64,000 nt of DNA from NCBI GenBank assembly GCA_020747065.1, contig JAGMVK010000013.1, positions 186,001 through 250,000 of the forward strand, written 5' to 3'. The DNA is from Cadophora sp. MPI-SDFR-AT-0126 (taxonomy: Eukaryota > Ascomycota > Leotiomycetes > Helotiales > Ploettnerulaceae). The notes under the pieces are model-generated. The model did not search any database and had not been told where the DNA came from. It was given only the letters and a program-made list of their open reading frames with translations. Of the stretch, positions 13,000 to 23,972 are shown piece after piece. The stretch's first letter is position 1. Each line of letters opens with the position of its first letter. The position numbers and the translations under genes were made by a program.

Positions 13000-15900
13000 T
13001 TCTAAATTAACTACCTCTTATAAGAGCCTTCCTTAAGTAACTAGAGCTAAGGCCGGAAGTTCTTCTTCCTCCCTCTCTTTATTTAAGTATAGTTTATTTC
13101 CGGGCTTAATTTCCCTAGTAGGCTCCGCGCTTTCTAAGGGTATACCTTTACTTAGTTCTAGCTTAGAATTAATAGGCTCCTAAATAGAGTCTCTCTTTTA
13201 GAATACCTTCAGCTAGCTTCCTGAAAATATACCTTATAGCTAAGTCTCGGATAGTTTAGTAAAAAGGAATATCCCTTTCTCTGGAAGTGCTTTATTTACC
13301 TTATATAGTCTGAGCTATTTATAGCTAAGTTTAACTTTAGATAATATATCTACTTCTTACTTTATATTATATAGTAGTATAATATCGCTTATAGTGATTT
13401 CAGAGGAACGAATCCTTCTACTTACGTTAAACTTATCTTTCCTTATAACTCGTACTCTTTTCTATCTAGTAGCGGCTTCCTTAAGATCCTTATCCCGGAT
13501 TTGAATTTATTAAGCTTATAGTGCTAGTAAGTCCGATTCTGATTTAATATTCTCCTAGTCTATAATCTTCTAAGTTAGGATAATAAGCTCTATTAGTAGA
13601 ATAGCCTCCGACTTATACTATATCCAGAAGGGCGTCCTACTAGTTATAGTCTTAATAGTATAGCGGTTAGCTAGTAGAACTATATATAGATTCCTTACCT
13701 AGTTACTTAGTCCCCTTTCTGTTATCTTAGTAAGTCTATTAATTATAGGTTTATAGCCTCTCTTAACTATACTATTAGTAGGCGTATAGTAAGCTGAGAT
13801 TATAACTCTCTTAATCCTATACTTTTTAGTAAGGCGCTTAACCTACCTTTTATTCTTAGGCCCCTTATCTACAATAAGCTTTCTGAAAATCCCATATCTG
13901 CAAATAACGTCCTCCTAAATGAAATCTACTACTATTATAGAGGTCGCGTTAGCTAAGGCTCTAGCCTTAACTTATCCTAAAAGATCGTCCCTAGCTATAA
14001 CTAAGCACTACTTCTTATATCTCGTAAGTAAGTAAACAATATTTATTCCGACCTTAGCTCATAAAGTGCTTATCTAAGTAAGGTAAAGTATCTCCTCTAA
14101 TCTCATAGAATCTCTAAATTAGTAGGCTTTATATATAGCTATATATTCCTTTATATCTAAGTAAAGAGTATCTTAGAAGTATCTTTTAGTAACTTTCTAG
14201 TAAGTACTTTCTCTTCCTTTATAACTTAATTCCTTATATAGTAACTGAAGGATAGTTTACCTCTTATTCTGATTATTTAAGACTTATCGGATTAAGAGCT
14301 CCTTATTAGCCCTATAATAGAGCACCCTTAAGTATACTATATAATTCAACGCCCGCTACTTAAATATTCTGAAATCGATTAAGTCTACCTTATCGGGCCT
14401 CTTTAGTATTAATAGAAACTCCGCGATTAATCTAGAATCTAGACTTTAATATCCCTTTAGTTACGAAGATACTTTATTTAACTAGTACCTTATTTAAATC
14501 CAGCTGAACTAAGTATTAATAAAGTTATTAATATCTTCCTCCTACGCTTTAGTATCTAACTCCTCCTAACTTATAAGGTGTCTTAAAAGCTTATTTACTA
14601 TAGTATACTTAGTCCCGGGTATATAGTATACTTTAAAATCGAATAACTTTATCTAAGTAATCTATTTAGTAACTAAAGCTCCAGGGAGATCTGAAGTACT
14701 TTAATTTAACTAAGCTACTAAGACTATAGTATCTGTTTCTAGAATAAAATACTATTTAATTAGGGCTCCTCGGACTTTCTTTAAGACTTTTAGGACTCTA
14801 TAATACTCCCTCTTAGTAATATTATAATTCCTTTCTACTACTAACTACACTTTACTATTATACTTAATAAGATATCTCTTTTTCTCTTAGTCTAGTTATA
14901 TAAGGATTATACTTTACTCTTAAAGGCTTATATCTATAGCTAGCACTACTTCCCTAGTACCCTTAGAAATATCTAATTATACTAAAGCTAAAGTAGTTAT
15001 TAACGCTAGCTTTAGTTTATCTATTACTTGAACCTCTTAGTTATAGAAATTAAACTCTACTCTTTTCTTTAGTAGGAGATAGAGTAGCTTTACTTTCCGA
15101 GCGTAGTTCTTAATCTAAATCCGGTAGTACTTATAGACTCCTAAGAAAGCCCGGACTTTAGTTAAATTCTTATACTCTCTCTAATCTAGAATCTTAATTA
15201 CTTTCTTATTATCTGGAGATCTCCCCTCTATAGTATATATAAACTTTACTAGCCTTAGTCCTGTAATCTTAAACTAAGACTTTAGTCTAATTATAGCTCC
15301 TACTCTTTCTATATCTGAGAGTACTAAATCCAGATTAATGAAATATTTAAGTATAAATCTCTATATCCTTAGCGCTAATTCCTTATTATTATAAGTAGAA
15401 TATAGTCCTAGTATAAGTATATTATTAATAAAGATTTATACTTACGCTAGTTTATAATCCTTTAGAATTATTTTCCTTACTTAATAGAATTAAGCTACTA
15501 AGTTAGTTACTCCCTAAATAAGCGTAGTATATTAAAGAAGCTCGAGAGGAGTTTAGAAGGCTATTAAGTCTCGGCTATTAGGGTATAGAGTTACTTAATT
15601 ATAGCTAGAAAAGAAGTTAATTAGGGAAGTAATTATATAGCTAGTAAAGTCTTCAGATATCTCCTCTATATTAGGAGGTAGATTCGTATCCCTTATTATT
15701 ACTATATTATACTTTATAGCTATATTAATTATATAGTAAGCTCTACTCTTCTTCTTAACTAAAAACTATTAATTTCTATAAGGCTTATGCCTATATTCTA
15801 ATATCTTAGCCTTTAACCTCTTATTAAGTATATCTTTAATATACTTATATAAATATTTTAGGACTAGGAATCCTAGTAATTACTACGCTTAGTAAAGTAC

Positions 15901-16950
15901 TATGCGAATCTTCTATAGAGGGTAAACGTCCTTATAGATCCTTCTGTATTCCGAGAAGTTAAAAGTGATTATAGCCTCGCGCTAGTATAATATCTTAGTT
16001 AGGAGCTCTTTCTCTCGAGGCTATAGCCCTTCCCTAAAAATTATCCCTTCTAACTTTTCTAGCGTTAATCTCTACTCTCTAAGTAGCTCCGAGAACTTAG
16101 GAGTAATCTACTTATTAAACTCGTATAGTAGCTTAAGAGGACCCTACTATCTTTCTTATATTAGTCTTATCTACTTCTAATCTAGCTTCCCTTTAAGCTT
16201 CGATCTATTAGAAACACTCTCTCAGATAAGTATAACCTTATCTACCTTCCTCTTATATACTCTCTAAATACTAATAGTAGGAAAAAGCTACTTTACTTAA
16301 ATTAAAGAAATTAAATCTATCTTCCTAGATATAACTATACTATCCTCTTTACTAAATACTAACGCTGAGAAAACCTTAGCCCTTATTATTCGAACTTAAT
16401 TAAACGCTACTACTATCTAGTTCCCTCTTTTAGTAAAGGATTTACTAGAGACGCTTACTAATACGCCTTTAGTTACTCTTTTCCTAGAAAGATTTCTAAC
16501 TCGGACCTCGCCTTAGTTAAATTAATTACCTTAACTGTAACTTACTTTATCTGCTTATTATTAACTATAGTAGCGAATTAGTTACCCCTACTATAGGAGA
16601 ATAATATTAAGCTACTGATAATAAAAGGCTACCCGAGGATTATATTATTCTTAGCCTTTTCTAATATAAAGAAACTCCTAGTAATTACTATACTCCTTAT
16701 TTCTATAACTATATTCTTATATAGCCCCCTGAACTTTTCACGCTCTCCTAAATATCTAACTATCCCTAAGTTAGGGTTAGGGCGTACTAGTAACCCTATA
16801 CTTGCGGCTATAGATAATAAGATAATATTAAGCTCTAACCTATAGTTAATTAGAGCTATTATAACTATTAAGCTTATTTGAACTTTAACCTTAGGGCTTT
16901 GAACTACTAGTAGTGTAGGATCCTCTAAGCTACTTATTATCTTAGCTAAC
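13000..16950 (-). pseudogene. pol remnant: retropepsin, RT/RNase H, integrase
   Basis: Reading the minus strand from high to low coordinates: a retropepsin-like part (about 16950-16600) has a decayed active-site region and ends in ILGQPF. Reverse transcriptase follows with FINNILIL at about 15435-15412, where the catalytic FxDD pair has become NN, then VRAFLGVYKYYRI and LLLKKRVEFNF. RNase H (about 15000-14700) shows VLAIDISL and FILETDTIVLVA, and then DLPGALVTK and FKVYYIPGTKYT. Integrase (about 14350-13650) shows YLVIARDDLLG and IVDKGPKNKR before SAYYTPTNSIVKRGYKPII, the decayed YHPQANG..ERGH block. Numerous in-frame TAA/TAG codons abolish function. The order PR-RT-RH-IN assigns it to Ty3/Gypsy. 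Confidence 0.85.
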
Positions 16951-17299
16951 CCTACGCTAATATCCTTAGCTGCTTTATCTACTCTTACTTCAGGTTCTCC
17001 GGCTCGCCCTTTAACTATAGCTATATTTTTGAATAGTAGCTTTTATAGTATATCCGAATATACTAGTAGCTCTCTCTTAGTTATCTCCTTTAGTTCGTTA
17101 TCTAAGAGCTTATCTAATAGGTCTATTAAACGCGCCTCCTTCTTAAGTAGGTCTATAAACCTCTTAATCTTCTTACTTACTCGGGGTCCGACCTTCCTTA
17201 ACTTTTCTATCTACTCCTTATTAATTTCCATCTCCTCTACTACCTCCCCTTACTATACCTTATCTTTAGAAGCCTCCTCTACTTAATCCCGGACTTTTT

Positions 17300-19300
17300 A
17301 ACTCCCTAGGCGAGGCACTTTAAGGGCTGCTAAATCCTTTTCCTTCTCTATATACTTTTTCAGAATCTTCCTTAGGTTCACTTACTTATTATTTCCCTTT
17401 ACTTTTAACTTCTCGCTCCTTACGCCTACTACTCTTATTATACCCTAATTCGCCTCTCTTTCCTCTTTATCTAACTTATCTTATAAGATTACTCCTACTA
17501 CTATCCTACTAACGTCCTTTATAATTACAGCTAGTTAGTATACTACTCCTTATCTAACTAGTTTACTTAAGGCCCCTTACTTTAAAGCTTCCCACTATTA
17601 CTATATAATTTCTCTTCTAGGGACTCCCTACTTTACTTATACGGAATTACCCTTATCTTCTCTCTTTCCCTAATATATTCTTCCCTAGACTTTATGTACT
17701 AACCCCCTCTTTATATCTAATATAAAGTCAGAGTACTCCCTTTAATAATAGCTATTCTCTATATAATAGAAGTAGTACATAGGGCGATTATTATACGTTC
17801 CTGTAGCCCTGACTGCAGTTAGCGCTATATTATATCGCTATCCTACGTATATAGCTTAGGGTAGCTTTAATAGATCAATCCGACCCGAAGGCCTAGCTAA
17901 GTACGCCTTAATACGGTTTCCCCCGCTAGGCGGGCTAAATCCTAAGCGCGCCTCTAGACTAACTCTAGAAAGCGCAGCCTTCGTAGTAAGTGTAAGCGTA
18001 TTAAGAGCTTAAGTTATCTCCCTAATAGCTTTAGTAGAGACCGAACTTAGTATAATTACTAAGGCTACTAAGTGATCTTCACCTTTTCGCGAAACAGTTA
18101 TTTAGCTTAAAGTATCTACTAGTTCACTTAAGCTCTTCTTCTTTTTATAGCTATTAGAGAACTCTCGGGCTATCTTATTCGTAGTATAGATACTAGTAGC
18201 TATCTTTATAAGTTTATTAAATATAATAGTATCTAGCTTATTAATATTAACTTTATTCTTCTGAATTACCTTTCCATAAATATCTCCTAGGAGACTATTT
18301 AAGAACTAGATACCTCTAGTATAGCCCTTAAGCTACCCTTTATCTATAAAAGTAGCTAAGACTACTATATACTATTGAATAAACTTCCGGATATCTCCCT
18401 CGCTTATTCGCGGTTTCGATTTTAAAGCCTCTAAGAAGAATCAGGAATTTATCTATTAGAAAGTATCTTAATCCTTATACTCCTCTTAAAGTTCTTTAAC
18501 TAAATACTTCTAATTTAGATAAGCCTAAGTAGCTAGTATCTTAATGTACTACTTAATAGATAACTTATAGTACCGCGGAAGTCGCTTTACCTTATCTTCT
18601 GTTTTTAATTATATATCTTCGCACTGATCTAAATACTACTTAAGAAATTCAGTAATATTAGCTCCATTAAAGTATAAGGCCCCCGGAGTTCTAGGCGCAG
18701 GTATTAGAGCTATATACCTTAAATTAGCTATCTTTATAATAGTAGCGGCAGAGTCGACTTCCCTCTCTTACTAAGTAGGAGGATACTATTTCGTTTCTTC
18801 ACTACTTTCTGTATTTAGTATTAGTTAAAAGCTTTCTAAAAGATCTTCCTCTAGGAATAAACCAGCTTTAGTAAGATCTGGAAATAACTCGAGTCTTTAA
18901 TAGCAGTAACTACTTATTAGGTGCAGTAAGGCGCGATTCGTTAGTATTAGTAGTAGAAGTATTAAGAGTATTAGAGCGATATAAGCGCCTCTTATAATCT
19001 CTAGTCTTAATACTCTAATACTTACCTTATTTACTACTATACTTACCTGCGACTCCTTTTTCCTTAGCCCTTTTTCCTTATACTTCTTCTTAGCTTATCT
19101 CCTCTTTATATTTATTTACTCTCTAGTAAGTAATTAGGCTCGCTTAGCCCTATTACTCTACTGCGTTTCCTTAGTAACTATAGTTTTCTCCTCTACTTAA
19201 TTTCTCTTATCTTAGCTATACCTTAGTACTTTACTAAAGTATAATCTATCCACTATTAGCCTCGGCCTTATACTATAAGTTCCTTAGAGCTCTATAAAGC
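17300..19300 (-). pseudogene. gag-like remnant of the Gypsy element
   Basis: The minus strand downstream of the 5' LTR decodes, with stops, into an acidic/basic protein. One segment, YLDQCEDI..KTEDKVKRLPRYY at about 18640-18560, resembles the capsid part of fungal Gypsy gag proteins. A long charged helical region follows down to the protease. Boundaries are estimates. The primer-binding site would be just below 19452; the minus strand there starts TTAGTAACCTATACAGGGAG, which could be a RIP-altered TGGTAAC-type site, but I cannot name the tRNA. Confidence 0.55.
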
Positions 19301-19451
19301 CCCTTTTTCCTAAACTGCTCTACTATATTCCGATATTCTTAAGGCGCTTTACTAATCGTTAATGAAATTCAACCTCTTACTTCCTACTTAAGTTAACTTA
19401 CACTTAGTTTCACGCCTATATTACTTTCTTGCTCCCTGTATAGGTTACTAA

Positions 19452-19637
19452 TATGAAGGAGTAGAGTAGTGCTATTAAGTGCATAGTAAATAAGGGAATA
19501 ACTCGCGTGTAGACTAATTAGGTAATAGAAGTAAGAGGAAGAAGATAATAATTACTAGTTTAGCGGCGCTGACCTATCTATCTACGGCCGGAACAGAAAA
19601 ACAAAAACCCTTGTAGTGGGCCTTCGACTCCACTACA
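19452..19637 (-). repeat. 5' LTR of the Gypsy element
   Basis: A 186-bp LTR copy whose right end keeps the canonical CA (CCACTACA); its left end is TATGAAGGAG, where the other copy has TGTGAAGGAG. Equal length to the 7.76-kb copy and matching flanks show a complete element rather than two solo LTRs. Confidence 0.88.
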
Positions 19638-20415
19638 ATACTTATCAGTGAAACATGTATAAAGAAAGCTCTTAGTAGAATATCTCTTTTTCTTTTTTCC
19701 TTCTACTTCATAGAGTGTCCTAGGGGAGGCTGAGAATTTATTACTTCGCACTTCTAGAATCCTCTAAAAAATGTTAATCATATGCAGTGCTAGTAATATC
19801 GCCCACGTAACTTATAGAGGTCTATGCCCTGGATCAATTGCGAAGGCTTCATGCGGGCCGTAGGCTAGCACTCTCGTTGTACGGGAGGTGCGGGGTCAGT
19901 CCCTTCTAGCTGACAATCGTCGATCAGAAGTACCGAACCGCGTAGCGGCCCTGTAACTGTTTACGCGCTATAGTAACTATAAAGATTTAAAGGTCTTGGA
20001 CTAAAAAATATAGATTTAAAGCTCAAATAAGAACTTTTAAGAAGTGTAAGGGATAATAAGAGCTCGCTGGTATAGCTATAATAGAGGACTTGAACTAAAG
20101 CCTAAATAAAAGCTTCTTATTAATCAGGTGAAAGAGTAATAATACAAATATAATTTTCTTTAAAAGAAGTTATATTACTAATAAATAGCTGTGTAATACT
20201 ACTGATCTTTTATTTTTAGAGACTCATAAGCTAATGTGAAGTTTAAGATATATAAGCTAATGTGAAGTTTAAGATACTTAAACTCAGAGTACCTGTGGCT
20301 TTTCTCAGCACGTAGGGTTTCTCGGCACGCAGGGAGAGACGTTATGAAGTCTTCTCAACAGGTTACCTATCAACTACTATACTCCACTGCCCAATCGACT
20401 GCCAACACGCCAAAC
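19638..20415. other. Transition from repeat block to gene space
   Basis: After the LTR comes a mixed stretch. A GC-richer, apparently unmutated island sits at about 19790-19960. A second AT-rich piece follows at about 19961-20280, with two perfect 26-bp tandem copies of an ATAAGCTAATGTGAAGTTTA unit at 20226-20277. Then normal DNA begins, including a short imperfect repeat GCACGTAGGGTTTCTCGGCACGCAGGG at about 20310-20336. No gene is seen. Confidence 0.6.
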
Positions 20416-21237
20416 CTATTTCTTCGACTCTTCCTGTCTCTTCTTCCACCCCTTTGGCTTCCGAATCATGACACCACCACCGTCACCCTCAAAAGAATTC
20501 TCCCCACTAAACCGCGCTACCAGCTCAAATCCCACACTCCTATACATCCACTCACCGGCTGCACTTGATTCAATACCTGTAATAACACCCTCACTGTCCG
20601 CCCTTCCCAATACCTCAGCCATCAATCTCTTCCCAACGCCCCTCCCCTGAAACTCCTCCAGAACAACAACGCTCTGCGCATGCCATCTATTCTTCCTATC
20701 TTCTCTCCCCTGCCAATGCAACCTATCCTCCTCTTCTATCATCTCCCCAAATTTTTTCACAGCCTCCGGATCCTCGCTCTTATCTCCGCCTCTCCACCAC
20801 CAATTCGCTTTCACCCAGTACCCCCATAATAAACCCAATGACCACAAACACATTCTCCACGTGACGCCAGCATCCCTCTCCATCTTCTGTGCAGCCTCAT
20901 CATCTCCAAGCCGTACAAACTGCGTATACCCGATCGGGTTGTCTGGCTTGCCTTGCTGGTACGCAAAATACGTGACATGGCGAGGGGAGAACATGCGTGC
21001 TTGAGCACGACTCTGATACCCGAATTCGTAGTCGCTGTAATATTCCGCTCGGCGGGGCGAAAGATATCTGGTGAGTTCCGTGTCGTAATAAGTGCGTGCT
21101 GCGATACGACCTACGTGGTGGCCTTCGAAGAGACGACCCGGTCGGATGAGAATGGGTTCTTGCGAGCCAGAGGAGGACTTTGGCGGAGATTTTCCGGTTG
21201 AAGGCATGGTTTGGAATTCTTCTATGTGGGCGGACAT
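20416..21237 (-). CDS. GNAT-family N-acetyltransferase
   Basis: Single-exon gene for a 273-aa protein. The GNAT fold is indicated by the acetyl-CoA pyrophosphate-binding motif QGRGVGKRL at residues 197-205, preceded by a beta-strand (SVVVLEEF). A C-terminal strand-helix-strand follows with AAGEWMYRSVGFELV. The first 30 residues are polar and low in complexity and probably disordered. There is no signal peptide or membrane segment, so a cytosolic enzyme is expected. Fungal GNATs of this size form a large family with few known substrates, so none can be named. It is the first intact gene after the RIP block, about 0.8 kb from the retrotransposon end, yet its codon use looks normal. The start is the first in-frame ATG, and the neighbouring cysteine-rich gene lies upstream on the same strand. 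Confidence 0.88.
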   Translation of the reverse strand: MSAHIEEFQTMPSTGKSPPKSSSGSQEPILIRPGRLFEGHHVGRIAARTYYDTELTRYLSPRRAEYYSDYEFGYQSRAQARMFSPRHVTYFAYQQGKPDNPIGYTQFVRLGDDEAAQKMERDAGVTWRMCLWSLGLLWGYWVKANWWWRGGDKSEDPEAVKKFGEMIEEEDRLHWQGREDRKNRWHAQSVVVLEEFQGRGVGKRLMAEVLGRADSEGVITGIESSAAGEWMYRSVGFELVARFSGENSFEGDGGGVMIRKPKGWKKRQEESKK

Positions 21238-21830
21238 TGTGCCTGCTTTTTCTGGGCGATTGAAATGATCGATGAAGAAGCTAATGATGAGATGAATTGG
21301 ATTTTACCAGTGCTTTGAATGCTGTTGACCTTTCTTTAGGTGCAATAAGAGCCGGCGTGACTCAAGCCGAGATGCAGAATTTTAGCGACAAAAAAAGGGG
21401 GGGAGGGCGCGATTGACCCAGCCCAAGAATTTTTCGTTTGGCAAATGATTGGCGCATCAGTAGAAAGTAATAATTGCTACCTAAAGATACATCTTCATGA
21501 TTAAGATCCAGGGTGATCAGCACTGCTGAAGCCGCGTATAGGCTTCATAATGAATTCATGAACATGAGCTTGCACATTTGGACGTAAATTGTTGCCTTGA
21601 TATGTGGAGATCAACTGAAGACTAAGGAGATGATCATCTGCACACTTGAATCAGATTACAACTCACAAATTGGTACAATCCTTTCACTGAAAGACCAAAG
21701 CTGAAGAAAATGCATCCCAACGACCGCTGCAATAATAAAATCAAGAAGTACAGGTATTGCCAAGTTCACAAGCCCAATTTTCTCAAGCATCCGAGGGCAA
21801 TCCGAGGGCACTATCGGACACAGTAGGAAA

Positions 21831-22573
21831 TCAATGCCCTTCAACACAGCAGTGACCAACACCACCAAGAGTCCGTCTGCACCGCCCTTTATTTCCCCAT
21901 CCATCAACCTGAAGCTTGTCGTCATCATCGCCATGATCACGCTTCAAGATCCACCCATTGCAGCAAGCCCCATTCAGACCTCGCTTGCAGCACAAGCCAG
22001 TCGTATCAACAACATCAAGACCACGTCTGCAGCGACTCCATCCAAGATTACCAGCTTGCAACTTATCGCTGCTGATATCTCCGTCATCGCCTAGCCTCAA
22101 GACTTCAGATTCAATTTCTTCAGCGGGGGCTCGGTTCTGCATGCCATTATCGTCGTAGATTTCTGGAAAACCATCTCGGTAGCAATGCGACTTGCAGCCT
22201 TTGCCATCGTTGGCTAGAGCATCGGGATGGCATTTCCCGGTTCGTCCATTGCCGTTTCCCCCTCCGTTTCTTCCCCCACCATTTCTTCCACCACCATATC
22301 CTCCTTGCCTGCGCCCGCCTGCTTCTTGAAGGTTGCTCTCAAGGGATGATGTATACATGACTTCGTCGTCGTCAAGCTTGATCACATCTGGAGCTGGGAG
22401 ATTGCCGGGATGTGTTTCTGGCATTGCCTCACGAGCTGTCACAGCATAGATTGGTGCCTGAGGATATGTGAGTGCTATCCGTACAATGGTATGAGAATAG
22501 AACGTATAGGTGTAGCGACTGAGAAGGGTGCTACGCCGATGGTGAGAGAAATGATGATTGTCTAGAAGCGCAT
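21831..22573 (-). pseudogene. Cysteine- and glycine-rich secreted-type protein, stop in signal peptide
   Basis: The main open segment (22457-21831) encodes about 208 residues. It has an acidic N-terminal part, a Gly/Asn/Arg-rich run (GGYGGGRNGGGRNGGG) and a C-terminal half with 11 cysteines, three of them CC pairs. It has no proper start of its own. Upstream, an ATG at 22573-22571 begins a hydrophobic, signal-peptide-like stretch ending at GGC|GTAGCA. A 77-nt intron (22534-22458, acceptor CCTCAG) then joins in frame to APIYAVTA, a good cleavage-type sequence. Codon 4 of this reading is TAG (22564-22562). So either the gene is a fresh pseudogene, or the base is a sequencing error, or translation starts at the internal ATG (22424) and makes a non-secreted protein. 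The composition resembles candidate small secreted proteins; no known family is recognised. Confidence 0.55.
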
Positions 22574-23972
22574 TTTAAAGACTCAAAGAAGATGAGATAA
22601 TTGATAATTGATGCAAGTTGAAGTAGAAATCCTGCTGATCTTGGGACTTGCGGATAAATTGGGGAGCTATAAGCTGGGCAAGACAGGGTTGTTATGTAGA
22701 TGTTCGGGATGATTCTGGCTTCCATTCCTGGGTCGAGATGAGTTTGCATTTCATCAGCTACGTCAGTGCCGGGAGAGATGGTGCCGGAATTCCTTATTAG
22801 ATGATGATCCCGGAATGTTTACCTCTCTGCAATACAACATAGCAGAACAGCTAGGCAAATATCTTGTTTACATAAAGCAGCTTAGGTTTGGTTCTCGGAT
22901 CAGGGATGATAATTTGATGGATTGACAGAGGCCAAGTGAAAAGCTACGTGAAGCCTCCATGTAAATGAGGCGACGAAATCATTCCTTCAATTCGTGGACT
23001 CCTAGCAACACAAGACCCGGATGCAGATATGACGATATACTTGGAGTGACAAAGGAGTGCCTCCGTGCTGGCCCGAACCCTAAGTCTTTAGCCTCAAGGC
23101 GGATCCCTATGCCTGTACTGACAAGGTTAAAGCAGATCCAGTGTGACAAAAAACTTTAATGGAACACGATCCGCATCTTGCGAAGTTATCGGATCTGCAA
23201 GGATTGTAGTTCGGATGGGGCGGTCTAGAGCTATTCTCAGATGCCTGGGCTCCAGCCGAAACTGTAGTAAACGCGGATTTGAAGCCTGGAGCAGGGTCAA
23301 CGGGATGGTCGTCCGAGGGTGAAAAGTTTGGCTGCATTGGTTCACCTCATCTGGCTCCGTTGAAGACCTCAATGCCGAAGCTCTGTTGCTGGTCGTTTCC
23401 GGTTCGTCTGACGTAACAGAGTGTGAGGTGACCTCGAAAGCAACATCCTACGTTATAAAAATTGTTAAATCGCAATTGGCGCAATTTTTGGACCAACGGA
23501 TGACATGGCATACAGGAACCGTGGCAATTTCGAAATTCCAGATAGCAACAGAAGATAGACAACTGGAAATACGAAATGGTTGGACTCAGGCTCGGAAACT
23601 GCCCCGCATCATGGCTCACAAACCTAAAAGAAAAAAAAAAAGGTTCATTGGGCTCCCAATTCACTCACACACGACAGGCAGAATATATTGTGTGCCGAGT
23701 ACCGACTGATTGCTTCTTACTTTCCGGACATACCGTGACTACACTGTGATGCCAAGGGCATGATCTTCTCATATGCTTTTCTTGGTCACCAACTATCTTC
23801 GCCCCTCAATTCTTGGTGCCGATCTTTGGCATTGCACATTCTTGCAGCCCAGAGTCAGACATCCGAACATCTAATCAGAACTCTGCACTCCAAGCTTCAG
23901 AGCTGCTCGTAGACTGAGATGGATATCCCTCATAACCTTTCCATCAACTCCTCGTATAAAATGCCTCAACCA
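22574..23972. other. Intergenic, no gene recognised
   Basis: About 1.4 kb holding the promoter and 5' leader of the cysteine-rich gene and the 3' flank of NPR2. Short open frames on both strands (for example 107 aa at 23386-23709) show no recognisable domain. A run of A residues is at about 23630-23640. I see nothing else. Confidence 0.6.

Larger units (their letters stand above)
7764..19637 (-). mobile_element. Full-length RIP-degraded Ty3/Gypsy LTR retrotransposon, 11.87 kb
   Basis: Two direct 186-bp LTRs (7764-7949 and 19452-19637) bound the element. The left flank ends in AATAC (7759-7763) and ATAC(T) follows the right LTR (19638-19642), consistent with a 4-5-bp target-site duplication. 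On the minus strand the internal order is gag-like region, retropepsin, reverse transcriptase/RNase H, integrase, then further decayed frames, and a purine tract next to the 7.95-kb LTR. The integrase after RT/RNase H order fits Ty3/Gypsy. All frames are broken by RIP-type stops, so it is dead. At nearly 12 kb it is longer than the usual 5-8 kb, because about 4.7 kb of extra coding-like sequence lies between integrase and 3' LTR. It inserted just beyond the end of the NLR remnant. Confidence 0.88.
1..20280. other. AT-rich, RIP-degraded repeat compartment
   Basis: By eye the whole stretch is dominated by TA steps, while CA and TG dinucleotides are nearly absent. Reading frames recognisable by homology are broken mostly at codons that were probably CAA, CAG, CGA or TGG and are now TAA, TAG or TGA. 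This is the known signature of repeat-induced point mutation in Pezizomycotina, which converts CpA to TpA in duplicated DNA. The change to normal composition occurs between about 19.64 and 20.34 kb, with a short GC-richer island at about 19.79-19.96 kb. No intact gene is present. The assignment to RIP is inference from composition; counts of TpA/ApT and (CpA+TpG)/(ApC+GpT) would settle it. Confidence 0.9.

Noticed and set aside
17029..17286. 85-codon Ser/Leu-rich plus-strand open frame
   Set aside because: Antisense shadow of the gag-pol region on the minus strand; no domain.
19790..19960. GC-rich island that might be a tRNA or 5S-like gene
   Set aside because: No TTC-type B box or cloverleaf could be formed; GGGTCAGTCCC is not a T arm.
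21656..21940. 94-codon minus-strand frame with hydrophobic stretches
   Set aside because: Overlaps the 3' end of the cysteine-rich gene in another frame; no start context and no homology.
22531..22749. 72-codon minus-strand frame as an alternative first exon
   Set aside because: Different frame, ends in a stop before the intron, no signal peptide; it probably lies in the 5' leader.
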